Source: Acidimicrobiia bacterium (GTDB lineage: Bacteria > Actinomycetota > Acidimicrobiia > Spongiisociales > ZC4RG35). Taken from it: a stretch of DNA of 64,000 bases. Positions 49,328 through 57,592 of this stretch are shown piece after piece; within the stretch, counting starts at the first letter, position 1; each line of letters opens with the position of its first letter. Where the stretch lies: NCBI GenBank assembly GCA_017577575.1, contig PKRG01000005.1, positions 62,001 through 126,000 of the forward strand, given 5' to 3'. Under the pieces are notes generated by a model, which was not told where the DNA came from, searched no databases, and was given only the letters and a program-made list of their open reading frames with translations. The translations under genes and the position numbers were made by a program.

Positions 49328-49710
49328 GGATCCTCCCGCCACGCCCACGTCTCCAGACTGAACGAGAGGTCGGTGGCCGACGAGATCCATCCCGGCACCG
49401 AGCCTCGGGCGCTGGCGACGATCGCCCCGCCCTCTTCGCTGCATCCGAACTCGACCGAGCTGGCGAGCCCGCCGACCACGCTCGCCAGGGCGTCGGCTAC
49501 GACGGCGACGCATTCGGTGGCACCGGCCCCGGCAACACTTCCTGCCCTCGCCCCGCGCTCCAGCGCCGCCAGCACCGCCCCGCGTGTGTACTGGTACGCC
49601 ACGAGCTGGACCAGCCCCACCACCATCAGCATGGCCAGGGCGGCGGCGAGGACGAACTGGAGTGAGGCGAAGCCTCGCTCTAGCCGCCGAGGATCTGGGT
49701 GCTGATCCAA
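49324..49710 (-). CDS. TadE-family minor pilin
   Basis: A 128-residue protein with ERGFASLQFVLAAALAMLMVVGL at about 11-34 as the TadE-type leader and helix, then YQYTRGAVLAALERGARAGSVAG. No ATG or GTG lies near the expected start; TTG at 49710 is the only start that keeps the leader, and it overlaps the flp-like pilin gene by 31 bases. First of three TadE/G-like genes in the operon. Confidence 0.78.
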   Translation of the reverse strand: MDQHPDPRRLERGFASLQFVLAAALAMLMVVGLVQLVAYQYTRGAVLAALERGARAGSVAGAGATECVAVVADALASVVGGLASSVEFGCSEEGGAIVASARGSVPGWISSATDLSFSLETWAWREDP

Positions 49711-49871
49711 TTCACCACGTCGAGGCCCAGCGCCTCGAGCGCCGCCCAGATCACGACCAGGGCTGCGATCGCCAGGGCGGCGTTTCCCATCAGCTCGGCC
49801 GTGTTCAGGCCGCGTTCGTCGCGGTGCGCTTCTGCGACGAGGGCCGCCGCCTTTCTCAGTGCCGTGCGCAT
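49680..49871 (-). CDS. Flp-like pilin subunit
   Basis: A 63-residue protein, the right size for an Flp pilin. It has a basic leader (to about residue 37), the motif DERGLNTAELMGNAALAIAALVVIWAAL in which GLNTAE resembles the prepilin cleavage site G/xxxxE, and a hydrophobic helix of about 18 residues. It lies directly after tadC and before the tadE-like genes, the usual place for the major pilin in actinobacterial Tad loci. Cleavage by a TadV peptidase encoded elsewhere is expected. Confidence 0.82.
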   Translation of the reverse strand: MRTALRKAAALVAEAHRDERGLNTAELMGNAALAIAALVVIWAALEALGLDVVNWISTQILGG

Positions 49872-49887
49872 GGCTCGGTCTCCTTTC

Positions 49888-50805
49888 TCATCGCCAACCA
49901 GTGAGCAGGTACGGAAGGGGAGCGGCAACGAACAGGAGGAGGGTGGGAGCCAGGAGGGCGATCGTCGGTACGAGCATCGCCGCCCGGCGTCGTGTCGCCG
50001 CCCGCTTCATCGCCTCTCGACGCGCCTCCCGCACGTCCTCCGCCAACGCCAAGAGCCCTGCCGCCAGGTCGACGCCGCGCTCGTCGGCGATCGCCAGCAG
50101 GCGGTACGTGCGGGCGCACGCCGACTCCGGCGTGGAGTCGGCGACCCGCTGGAACGCTTCGGCCACGGTCATGCCCGCCCGGTGCAGCCTGACCGCTTCA
50201 GCCAGCTCGGCGACCACCTCTCCTCTCCCCCGGCTGATGACCTGGCTCACCGCTTGCAGCACCGCCCCTCCCGCTCGCACCCGGAGGGCGAGGAGCTGGT
50301 CGATCGTGTAGATCTCGATCCGCATCCGAAGTCGCCGCTCTTCGATGGCGCGTTCGAGACGTCCCCGGACCCGGCCGACCGAGGCGACGGCTCCCGCCAC
50401 GATCAGAGTGAGCACCGCCGGCGTGGAAGCATGCAAGGAAATGCCGACCGCACCCCCCAGCACTGCGCCGAAGAAGAGAGCGCGCAGCTGGCGGACCCTG
50501 AACGCCGCCACCCGTTCCTCGTCGCCGGCCCGGGGGTCGTAGCCAGCTTGCCGAAGACGCATGGCGAGGCTGTCCTCACCCGCCGGGTCGAGACGCCGGC
50601 CGACGGCGGTGGCGAGCCGCCGGATCATCGGCCCGAAGACGCGGGCAACCGCGGACGCAGGTTCGCTCGTGATCGGCGTGCCCGACGGCGCGACGTACGG
50701 CCGCAGCCGCGGGGCGAGCCGGGGCGTAGGAGGGATGAGCATCCACATGACTCCGGCAGCGACGGTCGCCGAGGCGAGGGCAGCGAGCACCACGAGCGGT
50801 GTCAT
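49888..50805 (-). CDS. tadC: Tad pilus inner-membrane protein TadC
   Basis: A 305-residue T2SF-fold membrane protein. Hydrophobic segments are near residues 5-25, 110-150 and 280-300, and the cytoplasmic helical domain contains YTIDQLLALRVRAGGAVLQAVSQV and LAIADERGVDLAAGLLALAEDVREARREAMKRAATRRRAAM, the TadC pattern, here located at about 165-270. With TadB it forms the platform acted on by the TadA ATPase. Its start overlaps the tadB stop by four bases. Confidence 0.88.
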   Translation of the reverse strand: MTPLVVLAALASATVAAGVMWMLIPPTPRLAPRLRPYVAPSGTPITSEPASAVARVFGPMIRRLATAVGRRLDPAGEDSLAMRLRQAGYDPRAGDEERVAAFRVRQLRALFFGAVLGGAVGISLHASTPAVLTLIVAGAVASVGRVRGRLERAIEERRLRMRIEIYTIDQLLALRVRAGGAVLQAVSQVISRGRGEVVAELAEAVRLHRAGMTVAEAFQRVADSTPESACARTYRLLAIADERGVDLAAGLLALAEDVREARREAMKRAATRRRAAMLVPTIALLAPTLLLFVAAPLPYLLTGWR

Positions 50806-51659
50806 CTGCCCAGCACCCTCGGCTCGTCGGGGGTCCGCCCCAACCGGGCGACGAGCCAGGCTCCTCCGAGCGACATGACCCCGCCCACGGCGATCACCAT
50901 CAGCCCCAGCGGCGTGGCGTAGAACTCGCGGAACGGCCCGTCGCGGACGGTCATCGCCACGAGCACCAACCACGGAAGCACGAAGACGACCCGGGCGTTG
51001 ATCCGGTGCTCCAGCGCCGCGGTGTCGATCTCCTCGGCGGCCCAGACGTCCCGGGCGGTGGCCTCGGCCAGGTCGCGGAGGATCTCGGGCACGATCGCCC
51101 CGCCCTTCTCGTGGGCGACGATCAGGACCTCGATCACCCGGTCGGTGGTCGGGTCGGCGGCTTGGTCGCGGATCGCCTCCAACGCCGCCACCACCCCGAG
51201 GCTCCGCGCCAGAAACGGATACGGAGCGAAGGCCAGCCGGATCGGGATCGGGCCCTCGGTGGCGAGGGCTTCCAGGGCTCGCGGCAGCGACCTGCCCGCC
51301 GAGATGGAGGCCACCAGGTCCCGCAGCCCGTCGGGCCAGGCTCGGCGTAGCTCCCCGAGCCGCTTGCGCCGCTGCGCCGCGAAGTAGAGACGGGGAAGCA
51401 TCCCGACGAGCACTGCCGGCACCGAGGCGATGGCCCAACTGGCGGTGAGCCACGACAGCAGGAGGAACGTGAGGGCCCCCGAGCCCGCCGCGATGCCCCA
51501 GAACTGCGCCGGCGTGGTCGACACCCCCGCCTGGACGAGCCATTCCTGGGCCCGGCTCGTCCGCCGGTGGCGGCGCTCGGGTTCGGGGAGCAGCCCGAGC
51601 AGGGCCGCCACGACGGCGCCGGTGGCGAGAGCGCTGAGCAGCGACACCGCGAGCCTCAC
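50802..51659 (-). CDS. tadB: Tad pilus inner-membrane protein TadB
   Basis: A 285-residue T2SF-domain membrane protein with hydrophobic segments near 3-23, 52-90 and 225-270. The cytoplasmic part has AWPDGLRDLVASISAGRSLPRALEALA and EVLIVAHEKGGAIVPEILRDLAEATARD, typical of TadB. GTG start overlapping the tadA stop (GTGA). Works with TadC as the membrane platform of the pilus machine. Confidence 0.88.
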   Translation of the reverse strand: MRLAVSLLSALATGAVVAALLGLLPEPERRHRRTSRAQEWLVQAGVSTTPAQFWGIAAGSGALTFLLLSWLTASWAIASVPAVLVGMLPRLYFAAQRRKRLGELRRAWPDGLRDLVASISAGRSLPRALEALATEGPIPIRLAFAPYPFLARSLGVVAALEAIRDQAADPTTDRVIEVLIVAHEKGGAIVPEILRDLAEATARDVWAAEEIDTAALEHRINARVVFVLPWLVLVAMTVRDGPFREFYATPLGLMVIAVGGVMSLGGAWLVARLGRTPDEPRVLGR

Positions 51660-52927
51660 GCCACCCCCTCCCGGTGACCGCCGAGGATCGCCCGGAGGCC
51701 GGGCCCGTCGTCGATGGCTCGTTCGATGCGGTCGGTCACCGGCTGCGGCGGCAGCGCCCCGGTCCACTCGAGCGGCGCTCCGAGGTGTTCGCGAACGAAG
51801 ATCGGCTGGGTGGAGAAGTCGTCGCGCAACGACGGGACGACGGCGAGTATCTCCATCACCCGCCGCCGGATCGGGCCGTCCCCGGCGGCGTCGCGATCGA
51901 GATGGACGACGAAGTCGATCGCCGACGCGAAGACCTTGCGGACCACCGACTCGGTCACGTTCTCTCCCGCCATCAGGGCGGCATTGACCAGGGCATCCAA
52001 CGCGTCGGGCGCCGAGTTGGCGTGGACGGTACAGGCGAAGCCACATCCGGCGTTCACTGCCCTCGTCAGCTCGAACGCCTCGGCTCCCCGGACCTCTCCG
52101 ACGACGATGCGGTCGGGACGCATCGCCAGCACCAGCTTGACCAGGTCGCGGAGGCTGATCTCACCCGTGCCGTCGAGGGCGGGGGGACGCGCCTCGTAGA
52201 ACGACCCGTGCACCAGCGGGACGTGCAGCTCTCGGACTTCCTCGCAGCATCGCACGCAGTGCGAGGCCGGCACCGCTCCGATGAGAGCAGAGAGCAGCGA
52301 AGTCTTGCCGGCGCCGGGAGGACCGGAGACGACGACCGATGTCGTCGCCTGCATGACCGCCCACAGGAACCGAGCGGCTTCGGCCGACAGCGCCGACCGT
52401 TCGACCATGGTCTCGAGCGTCTCCCGCCGCAACGCGTAGCGACGGATGGTGGCCGACAGCCGGTCCGAAACCGGAGGGATCACCGCGGTGAGCCGGGCGG
52501 ACTCGCCGAGCACCCGGGCCTGGACCATCGGGCTCGACGCGTCGAGGCGGCGGTCCGCCTCGGCGAGGAGCCGGTCGAGCACCTGGCGGTTCTCTCGTTC
52601 CGACGTCGGCTCGTCGATCGCCCGGAGGCGGCCGGAGGCGTCGAGATAGGTGACCCGTCCCCCTTCGATGAACACCTCCTCGATGTCGTGGCGGGAGAGT
52701 AGAGAGGTGAGCGGCCCGAGGTCCGCCACGGACCGGAGCACTCGGTCGACCATCGCCGCCGGGTCGGCGAGAGGGCGGCTCTGACCGAGCTGGACGCTCC
52801 TCTGGTAGTCCTCGACTGCCTCCACCACCAAGGCTCGCACCGCGGACCGGTCGACGTGGACGTCGAGCTTCCTCTCGTCGATGGCGGCGACGACCCGGCG
52901 ACGGATGTCTTCGTAGGCGTCGGTCAT
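51656..52927 (-). CDS. tadA: Tad pilus secretion ATPase TadA
   Basis: A 423-residue type II/IV secretion ATPase (CpaF/TadA). Walker A is GPPGAGKTS at 202-210; the Asp box and Walker B RPDRIVVGEVRGAEAFELTRAVNAGC and the His box GFACTVHANSAPDALDAL follow. It provides energy for pilus extension, probably as a hexamer at the inner membrane. The start overlaps tadZ by four bases. The N-terminal 85 residues are the usual helical domain of CpaF proteins. Confidence 0.95.
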   Translation of the reverse strand: MTDAYEDIRRRVVAAIDERKLDVHVDRSAVRALVVEAVEDYQRSVQLGQSRPLADPAAMVDRVLRSVADLGPLTSLLSRHDIEEVFIEGGRVTYLDASGRLRAIDEPTSERENRQVLDRLLAEADRRLDASSPMVQARVLGESARLTAVIPPVSDRLSATIRRYALRRETLETMVERSALSAEAARFLWAVMQATTSVVVSGPPGAGKTSLLSALIGAVPASHCVRCCEEVRELHVPLVHGSFYEARPPALDGTGEISLRDLVKLVLAMRPDRIVVGEVRGAEAFELTRAVNAGCGFACTVHANSAPDALDALVNAALMAGENVTESVVRKVFASAIDFVVHLDRDAAGDGPIRRRVMEILAVVPSLRDDFSTQPIFVREHLGAPLEWTGALPPQPVTDRIERAIDDGPGLRAILGGHREGVA

Positions 52928-54039
52928 GCCCCGACCTCGGCGGCGAGGCGGGACACGGCCTTTCGGAACGGCCCGCGACGCACCTGGGTCCCCGCCCAGG
53001 CCGCCTCGGTGACCCGCTTGTCTTCGGGGAGGAACACCACCGGGGACCCGGGGAGGGCGGCGGCCAGCTCCCGTTCGATCTCGGCCCGCCGGTAGGGCGA
53101 CCGGTCGATCCGGTTGACTGCCAGGACGAGCGGCGTGTCGGGCGCCAACGTGGCGGCCTCCGACGCCCATCTGATGAGCCGGGCCACTCCGACCGGATAC
53201 GGGAGACCCACTCCGACGATGCGGTCGGCCAGCCGCAGGAGCGCCCGGGCGAGCCCGAAACGGCCCTCGCCGACCCGAGGTCGCTCCAACCCCGAGCCGA
53301 CGTTGACCACCACCCGCGGATGGACGGCTGCCGCCTCGGCGACGACGGCGTCTACCTCGCCGGGGTGGAGCTGGCCCCAGTCGTCCCCGGTCGCCAGGCC
53401 GGCGAGAAGCCGGACACCGGCGTCGACGACGACGTCGTCGAGCGTGCCGGACTGGTGGTAGACGACGTCGATGGCGGTGCGCAGGTTCGGTAGCAGCGGC
53501 GCTCCCAGCCGCTGCGCCAGCGACGGCGCCACGTCGTCGGCGTCGACGAGGAGGGCGTCGTAGATCCCGGCCAGGGCCACCGCGACCTCGGATGCTCCGC
53601 ATCCTCCGGGGGGCGCCCCGACGACCACCACCTGCCCCTTCTTCTCGGGTGGGCCCGAGGGCGAGGGCATCCCCGGCACGTACGGCGCCAGGTCGAGTAC
53701 GGCCCGGACGACGGCGAGGAACTCCTCGGGGCTGGCGTCTGCCTCGATGACGTCGTCGACTCCGCAGTCCAACAGGCGCCGTTTGGCGTCGGCGCCGTCG
53801 CGGGAGTCGTAGACGCCCACCACCAGGCGCCCCGATCGGCGGACCTGGTCGACGAGCCGGGGAGTGAGGAAGGAGCAGACGTCGTCGATGACGAGGGCGT
53901 GGTAGCTCTCGGCGACGGCTTCTTCCGGGCCCATGACGGTCGCCCGCACCCGGGCACCGCCGTGATCGGCGAGAAAGCGATGGAGGGCGCCTCCCCACGT
54001 GCGGGCAGACGCCGCCAACGCCAACTCGATGTCAGTCAT
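52924..54039 (-). CDS. TadZ/CpaE-like localisation ATPase with a degenerate P-loop
   Basis: A 371-residue protein with a receiver-like N-terminal domain (about 1-120) and a MinD/ParA-fold C-terminal domain (about 135-370). The nucleotide loop reads GAPPGGCGASEVA at 141-153, which lacks the Lys of the KGGxGKT motif, so ATP hydrolysis is doubtful. TadZ and CpaE place the pilus machine, usually at a cell pole. It overlaps the cpaB-like gene by eight bases and tadA by four. Confidence 0.85.
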   Translation of the reverse strand: MTDIELALAASARTWGGALHRFLADHGGARVRATVMGPEEAVAESYHALVIDDVCSFLTPRLVDQVRRSGRLVVGVYDSRDGADAKRRLLDCGVDDVIEADASPEEFLAVVRAVLDLAPYVPGMPSPSGPPEKKGQVVVVGAPPGGCGASEVAVALAGIYDALLVDADDVAPSLAQRLGAPLLPNLRTAIDVVYHQSGTLDDVVVDAGVRLLAGLATGDDWGQLHPGEVDAVVAEAAAVHPRVVVNVGSGLERPRVGEGRFGLARALLRLADRIVGVGLPYPVGVARLIRWASEAATLAPDTPLVLAVNRIDRSPYRRAEIERELAAALPGSPVVFLPEDKRVTEAAWAGTQVRRGPFRKAVSRLAAEVGA

Positions 54040-54688
54040 CGGCCACCCCCGTCGTGACCACGATGTCGACGCGTCCGTCGGCGATGGCCTCGGCCAGTCT
54101 CAGGGTGTCGGACCGCTCGAGCCCGAGAACGACGTATCCCTCGTCTCCCCCGACGAAAGCCCCGGTCGATTCGCTCGAGACGGCGATGACGGGCACGTTC
54201 CTGACGACGAAGCCGGCCTTCCCGGCATCGTCGACGTCGATGACGTCCACCCGATCGCCCACCCGGATCATCCCCCCGGCGGCGTGGGCCTTGTCGGTGG
54301 GAACCGACATCGACACCAGGCCGTCTGGCGAAGCCCCGGTGAGGAGGTCCGCCGCCCCGACCAGTTCGCCGGGGGCCAGGGACCGCCGGGCCACCCGACC
54401 CTCCAGCCCTTCCAGCGACGTGAGCAAGGTGGCGAGGATGCCGGCATCGGCGCGGACCTCCGTCGTGGTGAGGTCTGCCGTCTCGATGGTCTCGCCGGCC
54501 TGGATGGGACGTGCCGCCACCACCACCCGGGTCATGTCGTCCCGCGACCGCAGGAACGCCATGTTGGCCACGAAGGCCAAGATCGCTGCCACCGCTACCG
54601 CCAGGTGACCGAGGCTGGGCCGCCGCCGACGGGTCCGAAGTGTCTCGCCGACTCCCTCTTTCACCCCCGAGGGAAGTCCGACTGTCAT
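54032..54688 (-). CDS. CpaB/RcpC-like SAF-domain protein
   Basis: A 218-residue protein with one N-terminal membrane helix (about 28-45) and a SAF domain (about 53-115, VVVAARPIQAGETIETADLTTTEVRADAGI), followed by a beta-rich domain to the end. CpaB/RcpC proteins bind the periplasmic or wall side of Tad pili and may contact peptidoglycan. It is the first gene of the minus-strand pilus operon and is divergent from the hypothetical gene at 54757, with 68 bases between. Confidence 0.85.
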   Translation of the reverse strand: MTVGLPSGVKEGVGETLRTRRRRPSLGHLAVAVAAILAFVANMAFLRSRDDMTRVVVAARPIQAGETIETADLTTTEVRADAGILATLLTSLEGLEGRVARRSLAPGELVGAADLLTGASPDGLVSMSVPTDKAHAAGGMIRVGDRVDVIDVDDAGKAGFVVRNVPVIAVSSESTGAFVGGDEGYVVLGLERSDTLRLAEAIADGRVDIVVTTGVADD

Positions 54689-54756
54689 CCCCTCTCCTCC
54701 ACGACAGTGACGAACCTACGCTGAACTCCTGCGGTACGCCAAGAAGCGCGAAAACC

Positions 54757-55344
54757 ATGCCTGACGAGTTCGACGAGCTGGCCCGTTCGCTGCGCCAGGG
54801 TGCGGGCCGGGAGTGGCGGGAGGAGGCGGCGGCCGACGAGCAGTTGACGGAGCTGCAGCGGCGCCGCGCCCGGACCCTGGCGGATGTGGCTCGGGAGGCG
54901 ATGCACCGAGGGGACCGGGTGACGGTCGAGGTAGCCGGCCTGCGGCTGGCGCATCCGGTGATCGCCGTCGGGGTCGACTACCTGGTGCTGGACGACGGCG
55001 ACGGAGTGGTGGATGTCGCGCTCGACCGCGTGACGCTCGGCCTCGAGAGGAGATCGTCGGGTGGTGCGTCGGGGAAGCCGGCAGCAGCGACGCTGCGGGC
55101 TCGGCTCGGGGAACTGGAGCAAGCGGGTGCTCGAGTGACGGTGGTGACCACCGGAGGGGAGAGAGGAGAGGGTTTGCTGGAAGTGGTCGCCGCCGACCAC
55201 CTGGTAGTCGATGGGGGCGGCGGGAAGCGGACCTACATTCCGCTCGGTGTGTTGGCCCTCGTGTTCAGTCGGTTTCCGCCTCTGCTCGATCGCTCTTCTC
55301 AGCTCTTTCCTCGCTCTCCGGGACCACGGGGTGAGCGCGGATGA
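54757..55344 (+). CDS. Hypothetical protein
   Basis: A 195-residue soluble protein that I do not recognise, resembling uncharacterised actinobacterial proteins found near Tad loci. The N-terminal 60 residues are charged and helical (EFDELARSLRQGAGREWREEAAADEQ); the middle (about 45-90 and 120-175) alternates hydrophobic strands, RVTVEVAGLRLAHPVIAVGVDYLVLDDGDG and ARVTVVTTGGERGEGLLEVVAADHLVVDG, which look like two similar beta modules. Its last 80 bases overlap the opposite-strand regulator gene, so the true stop use needs checking. Function unknown. Confidence 0.65.
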   Translation: MPDEFDELARSLRQGAGREWREEAAADEQLTELQRRRARTLADVAREAMHRGDRVTVEVAGLRLAHPVIAVGVDYLVLDDGDGVVDVALDRVTLGLERRSSGGASGKPAAATLRARLGELEQAGARVTVVTTGGERGEGLLEVVAADHLVVDGGGGKRTYIPLGVLALVFSRFPPLLDRSSQLFPRSPGPRGERG

Positions 55345-55510
55345 ACTGGAAGAGGTCGTCGCGGAAGAACTTGAACGTCCGTCCCCCGGGCAACTTGTAG
55401 GCGGGGAGCCTTCCCTCTCGCGCGTAGCGCCGAACCATCTGCACGTTCATCCCCAACAGGTCCGCTACCTGCGCTGCGTCGAGAATGGGGGGAAGATCCT
55501 CATTCGCCAT
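55265..55510 (-). CDS. BldC-like/excisionase-family helix-turn-helix protein
   Basis: An 81-residue MerR-type DNA-binding domain alone: ILDAAQVADLLGMNVQMVRRYAREGRLPAYKLPGGRTFKFFRDDLFQFI. This is the pattern of BldC and excisionase-like proteins in actinobacteria, which bind DNA without a separate effector domain. The ATG at 55510 follows GGAGG. It lies between the Tad region and the cupredoxin gene. Its C-terminal tail is acidic and overlaps the opposite-strand hypothetical gene by 80 bases. Confidence 0.88.
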   Translation of the reverse strand: MANEDLPPILDAAQVADLLGMNVQMVRRYAREGRLPAYKLPGGRTFKFFRDDLFQFIRAHPVVPESEERAEKSDRAEAETD

Positions 55511-55576
55511 GTGTCGTCCTCCAATGACGTACACCGCCATCGTATGGGGGCGAGGAACCTATGTGAAGGAGGGCGG

Positions 55577-55969
55577 TCAGCCCTCGACGATGATGGTTCC
55601 CGTCATCGAAGGATGGATCTCGCAGAAGTAGGGGAACTCGCCCGCCTCTTCGAAGGTGTAGGTGGCGGTCTCCCCGGGACCGACCGACACGTCGAACGTG
55701 CCGTCTTCGGCGGTCCAGGTGTGGGGGACCTCGTCGTTGTTGACGATCTCGATGGTGTCTCCCACCGAGACGGTGGTCGCCCCGCTGAAGGCCATGCCCG
55801 AGATGACGATCCTGGGGTTCTCCGCCGCCTCGTCGGCCGCGGTCGTAGCGGGTGCCGCTTCGGTGGTGTCGGCGGGCGGAGCGCTGTCGTCTTCGGCGGT
55901 GTCGGAGCCGTCGCCTCCGCAAGCGGCGACCAGCGACAACGAGACGACGAGAATCCACAGCTTCTTCAC
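55577..55969 (-). CDS. Cupredoxin (plastocyanin-like) lipoprotein
   Basis: A 130-residue lipoprotein: signal peptide with lipobox VAAC (Cys17), an acidic Ala/Thr/Asp-rich tether to about residue 50, then a small cupredoxin domain. The blue-copper ligands are His83 in EVPHTW, Cys116, His119 and Met122 in YFCEIHPSM. It probably carries electrons at the outer face of the membrane. The partner is unknown; sdh and ctaD genes are 2-6 kb away but not in the same operon. It is divergent from bpa. Confidence 0.9.
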   Translation of the reverse strand: MKKLWILVVSLSLVAACGGDGSDTAEDDSAPPADTTEAAPATTAADEAAENPRIVISGMAFSGATTVSVGDTIEIVNNDEVPHTWTAEDGTFDVSVGPGETATYTFEEAGEFPYFCEIHPSMTGTIIVEG

Positions 55970-56060
55970 GGGACGATCCCTCCGGTCGAATCCCCTTCCA
56001 GTACGTCAGCGGGCCGCCGAGTGGTTCACGTCCCGGGGCGGGCGTACCCTGGATGACGCA

Positions 56061-56543
56061 ATGAACCACAACGAAGAAGCGGTCAGAGAAGAAGCGGTCA
56101 AACCGGAAGTCGTCGAACCCGACGACGAGGAATCGGACGTCGTCAGGGAGGCGATCAGCCAGCCGACGAAGCTGATCCGGATCGCCTCGATGACCCGCGC
56201 CATGCTCGACGAGGTGCGCCAGGCGCCGATCGACGAGAAGGGCCGGGCCCGGATCGCCGAGATCCACCGCAGGTCCCTGGACGAGCTGCGCGACGTGCTG
56301 TCGGAGAGCCTCCTCCAGGAGTTCGACGAGGTGATGCTGCCGTTGAGGTCCGAGGACGCGTCCGAAGCGGAGATCCGCATCGCCCAGGCGCAGCTGATCG
56401 GCTGGCTCGAAGGCCTGTTCCATGGGATCCAGGCGACGCTGTTCTCCCAGCAGGTGGCCGCCCAGAGCCAGCTGGCGGAGATGCAGCGGCGGGCCCTGCA
56501 GCGGGGCCAGGAGCGGCCGGAGCCGCCCGGGACCTACCTCTAG
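56061..56543 (+). CDS. bpa: Bacterial proteasome activator Bpa/PafE
   Basis: A 160-residue protein matching the M. tuberculosis Bpa (PafE) family (DUF2587): an acidic disordered start, then IRIASMTRAMLDEVRQAP, LDELRDVLSESLLQEF and the block IRIAQAQLIGWLEGLFHGIQATLF, given here around residues 106-135. The C-terminus ends in Tyr-Leu (GTYL), a hydrophobic-Tyr-X motif like that used to dock on the 20S proteasome. It opens the proteasome gate without ATP. Its presence implies a 20S proteasome elsewhere in the genome. The stop overlaps the convergent gene by four bases. Confidence 0.93.
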   Translation: MNHNEEAVREEAVKPEVVEPDDEESDVVREAISQPTKLIRIASMTRAMLDEVRQAPIDEKGRARIAEIHRRSLDELRDVLSESLLQEFDEVMLPLRSEDASEAEIRIAQAQLIGWLEGLFHGIQATLFSQQVAAQSQLAEMQRRALQRGQERPEPPGTYL

Positions 56544-57175
56544 CGGATCAGGCTCACGACGATCCCGAGGCCGATGGCCACGACTCCGACGGCGATGAGG
56601 CGCGTCGGGGTGAGGGATCCGGGCAGCTTGACGGCCAGGGACGACTCGACGTAGGCGATCGCCCCCACGACGAGGGAGACGACGCCGACGACGAACAAGA
56701 GCCCGACCAGCACGGCGGGGACGAACACGACGGCGAGGGCGAAGACGCCCACGCCGATCCAGAACGGCGTGCCGACGTAGACCGACTCCCACAGGGCCTT
56801 GATCTCGTCGACGACGCCGGTGACCTCTTTGGTCACGTCCTCGCGGATCTCCTCGCCGAGGGTCGGGCCTTCGTCGGGTTTGCGGAACGCTTCGTGGGTG
56901 GGCGCCCTCCGCTGGCGCCTCGGGTCCACCCGGGCTGAGGCGGTCTCGGCGAGGAAGCTCTCGTGCTGCTGGAGGTTGAGGAGCACCTCGTCGTCGTCTA
57001 CCCGGAAGCTGATCGTCTGGGGGTCGCGCTCTTCGATCTGGACCTCGTAGAGCTTCCACTCCCCCAACACCGTCTTGCCGGACTGGAGACGGATGTTTCC
57101 CTTGTCGACGTGGACCACCGCCGGCAGCTTCTTGGGGTGGTCGGCGTGTTTCATCTCGCCGAAGAAGACAGGCAT
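56540..57175 (-). CDS. Hypothetical membrane protein
   Basis: A 211-residue protein. The N-terminal 80 residues look like a small beta-rich cytoplasmic domain (AVVHVDKGNIRLQSGKTVLGEWKLYEVQIEERD, about 19-51), followed by a charged linker and three hydrophobic segments (about 140-165, 167-178 and 190-210). I do not recognise the family. It lies between bpa (convergent, four-base overlap) and whiB (same strand, 54-base gap). Confidence 0.7.
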   Translation of the reverse strand: MPVFFGEMKHADHPKKLPAVVHVDKGNIRLQSGKTVLGEWKLYEVQIEERDPQTISFRVDDDEVLLNLQQHESFLAETASARVDPRRQRRAPTHEAFRKPDEGPTLGEEIREDVTKEVTGVVDEIKALWESVYVGTPFWIGVGVFALAVVFVPAVLVGLLFVVGVVSLVVGAIAYVESSLAVKLPGSLTPTRLIAVGVVAIGLGIVVSLIR

Positions 57176-57229
57176 CCCCGTATCTTCGCAGACGATCGCC
57201 GCCGGACGAGGTAGCGGCGGCGGGAAGGG

Positions 57230-57505
57230 TCAGCTGGCGCGGCGGGCGGCCAACTGGCGTTCGCGGCGGATCTTGCGGCGCTCCCTCTCGGACATCCCTC
57301 CCCAGATCCCGAACTTCTCACCGATCTGGATGGCGAACTCGAGGCATTCCTGTCTCACCTGGCACTCGGCGCAGATCGCCTTGGCCTTGCGGGTGGAAGC
57401 GCCGCGCTCGGGGAAGAACAGGTCGGCATCCGCTCCCCGGCAATTGGCGTAGTCCTGCCATGACAGCTCCCCAACCGCCAGGGCTTCGATGAGCTTGCTC
57501 TGCAT
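57230..57505 (-). CDS. whiB: WhiB-family iron-sulfur transcription regulator
   Basis: A 91-residue Wbl protein with the four FeS-cluster cysteines Cys22, Cys45, Cys48 and Cys54 (CxxC between 45 and 48), the G-I-W-G-G turn at 66-70 and a basic C-terminal tail (RERRKIRRERQLAARRAS). The pattern is nearest to the WhiB2/WhmD and WhiB1-like groups, which act with the primary sigma factor in division or sporulation genes. Three alternating half-sites lie right before its start codon. The next gene upstream is the divergent sdhC. Confidence 0.94.
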   Translation of the reverse strand: MQSKLIEALAVGELSWQDYANCRGADADLFFPERGASTRKAKAICAECQVRQECLEFAIQIGEKFGIWGGMSERERRKIRRERQLAARRAS

Positions 57506-57514
57506 CGCATCCCC

Positions 57515-57535
57515 TTACACGCGTGTAATTACACG
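57515..57535. promoter_or_regulatory. Two overlapping perfect palindromes before whiB
   Basis: TTACACGCGTGTAA (57515-57528) and CGTGTAATTACACG (57522-57535) overlap, giving three TTACACG half-sites in alternating direction. They lie 10-30 bases from the whiB start and in the divergent whiB-sdhC space (87 bases), so a dimeric repressor could control one or both genes. Confidence 0.7.
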
Positions 57536-57592
57536 TTTGAGATTACGGAGTCTTACGCGCGCCGTCAAGGGGGGGTGGTTGGGCTTGCCATA

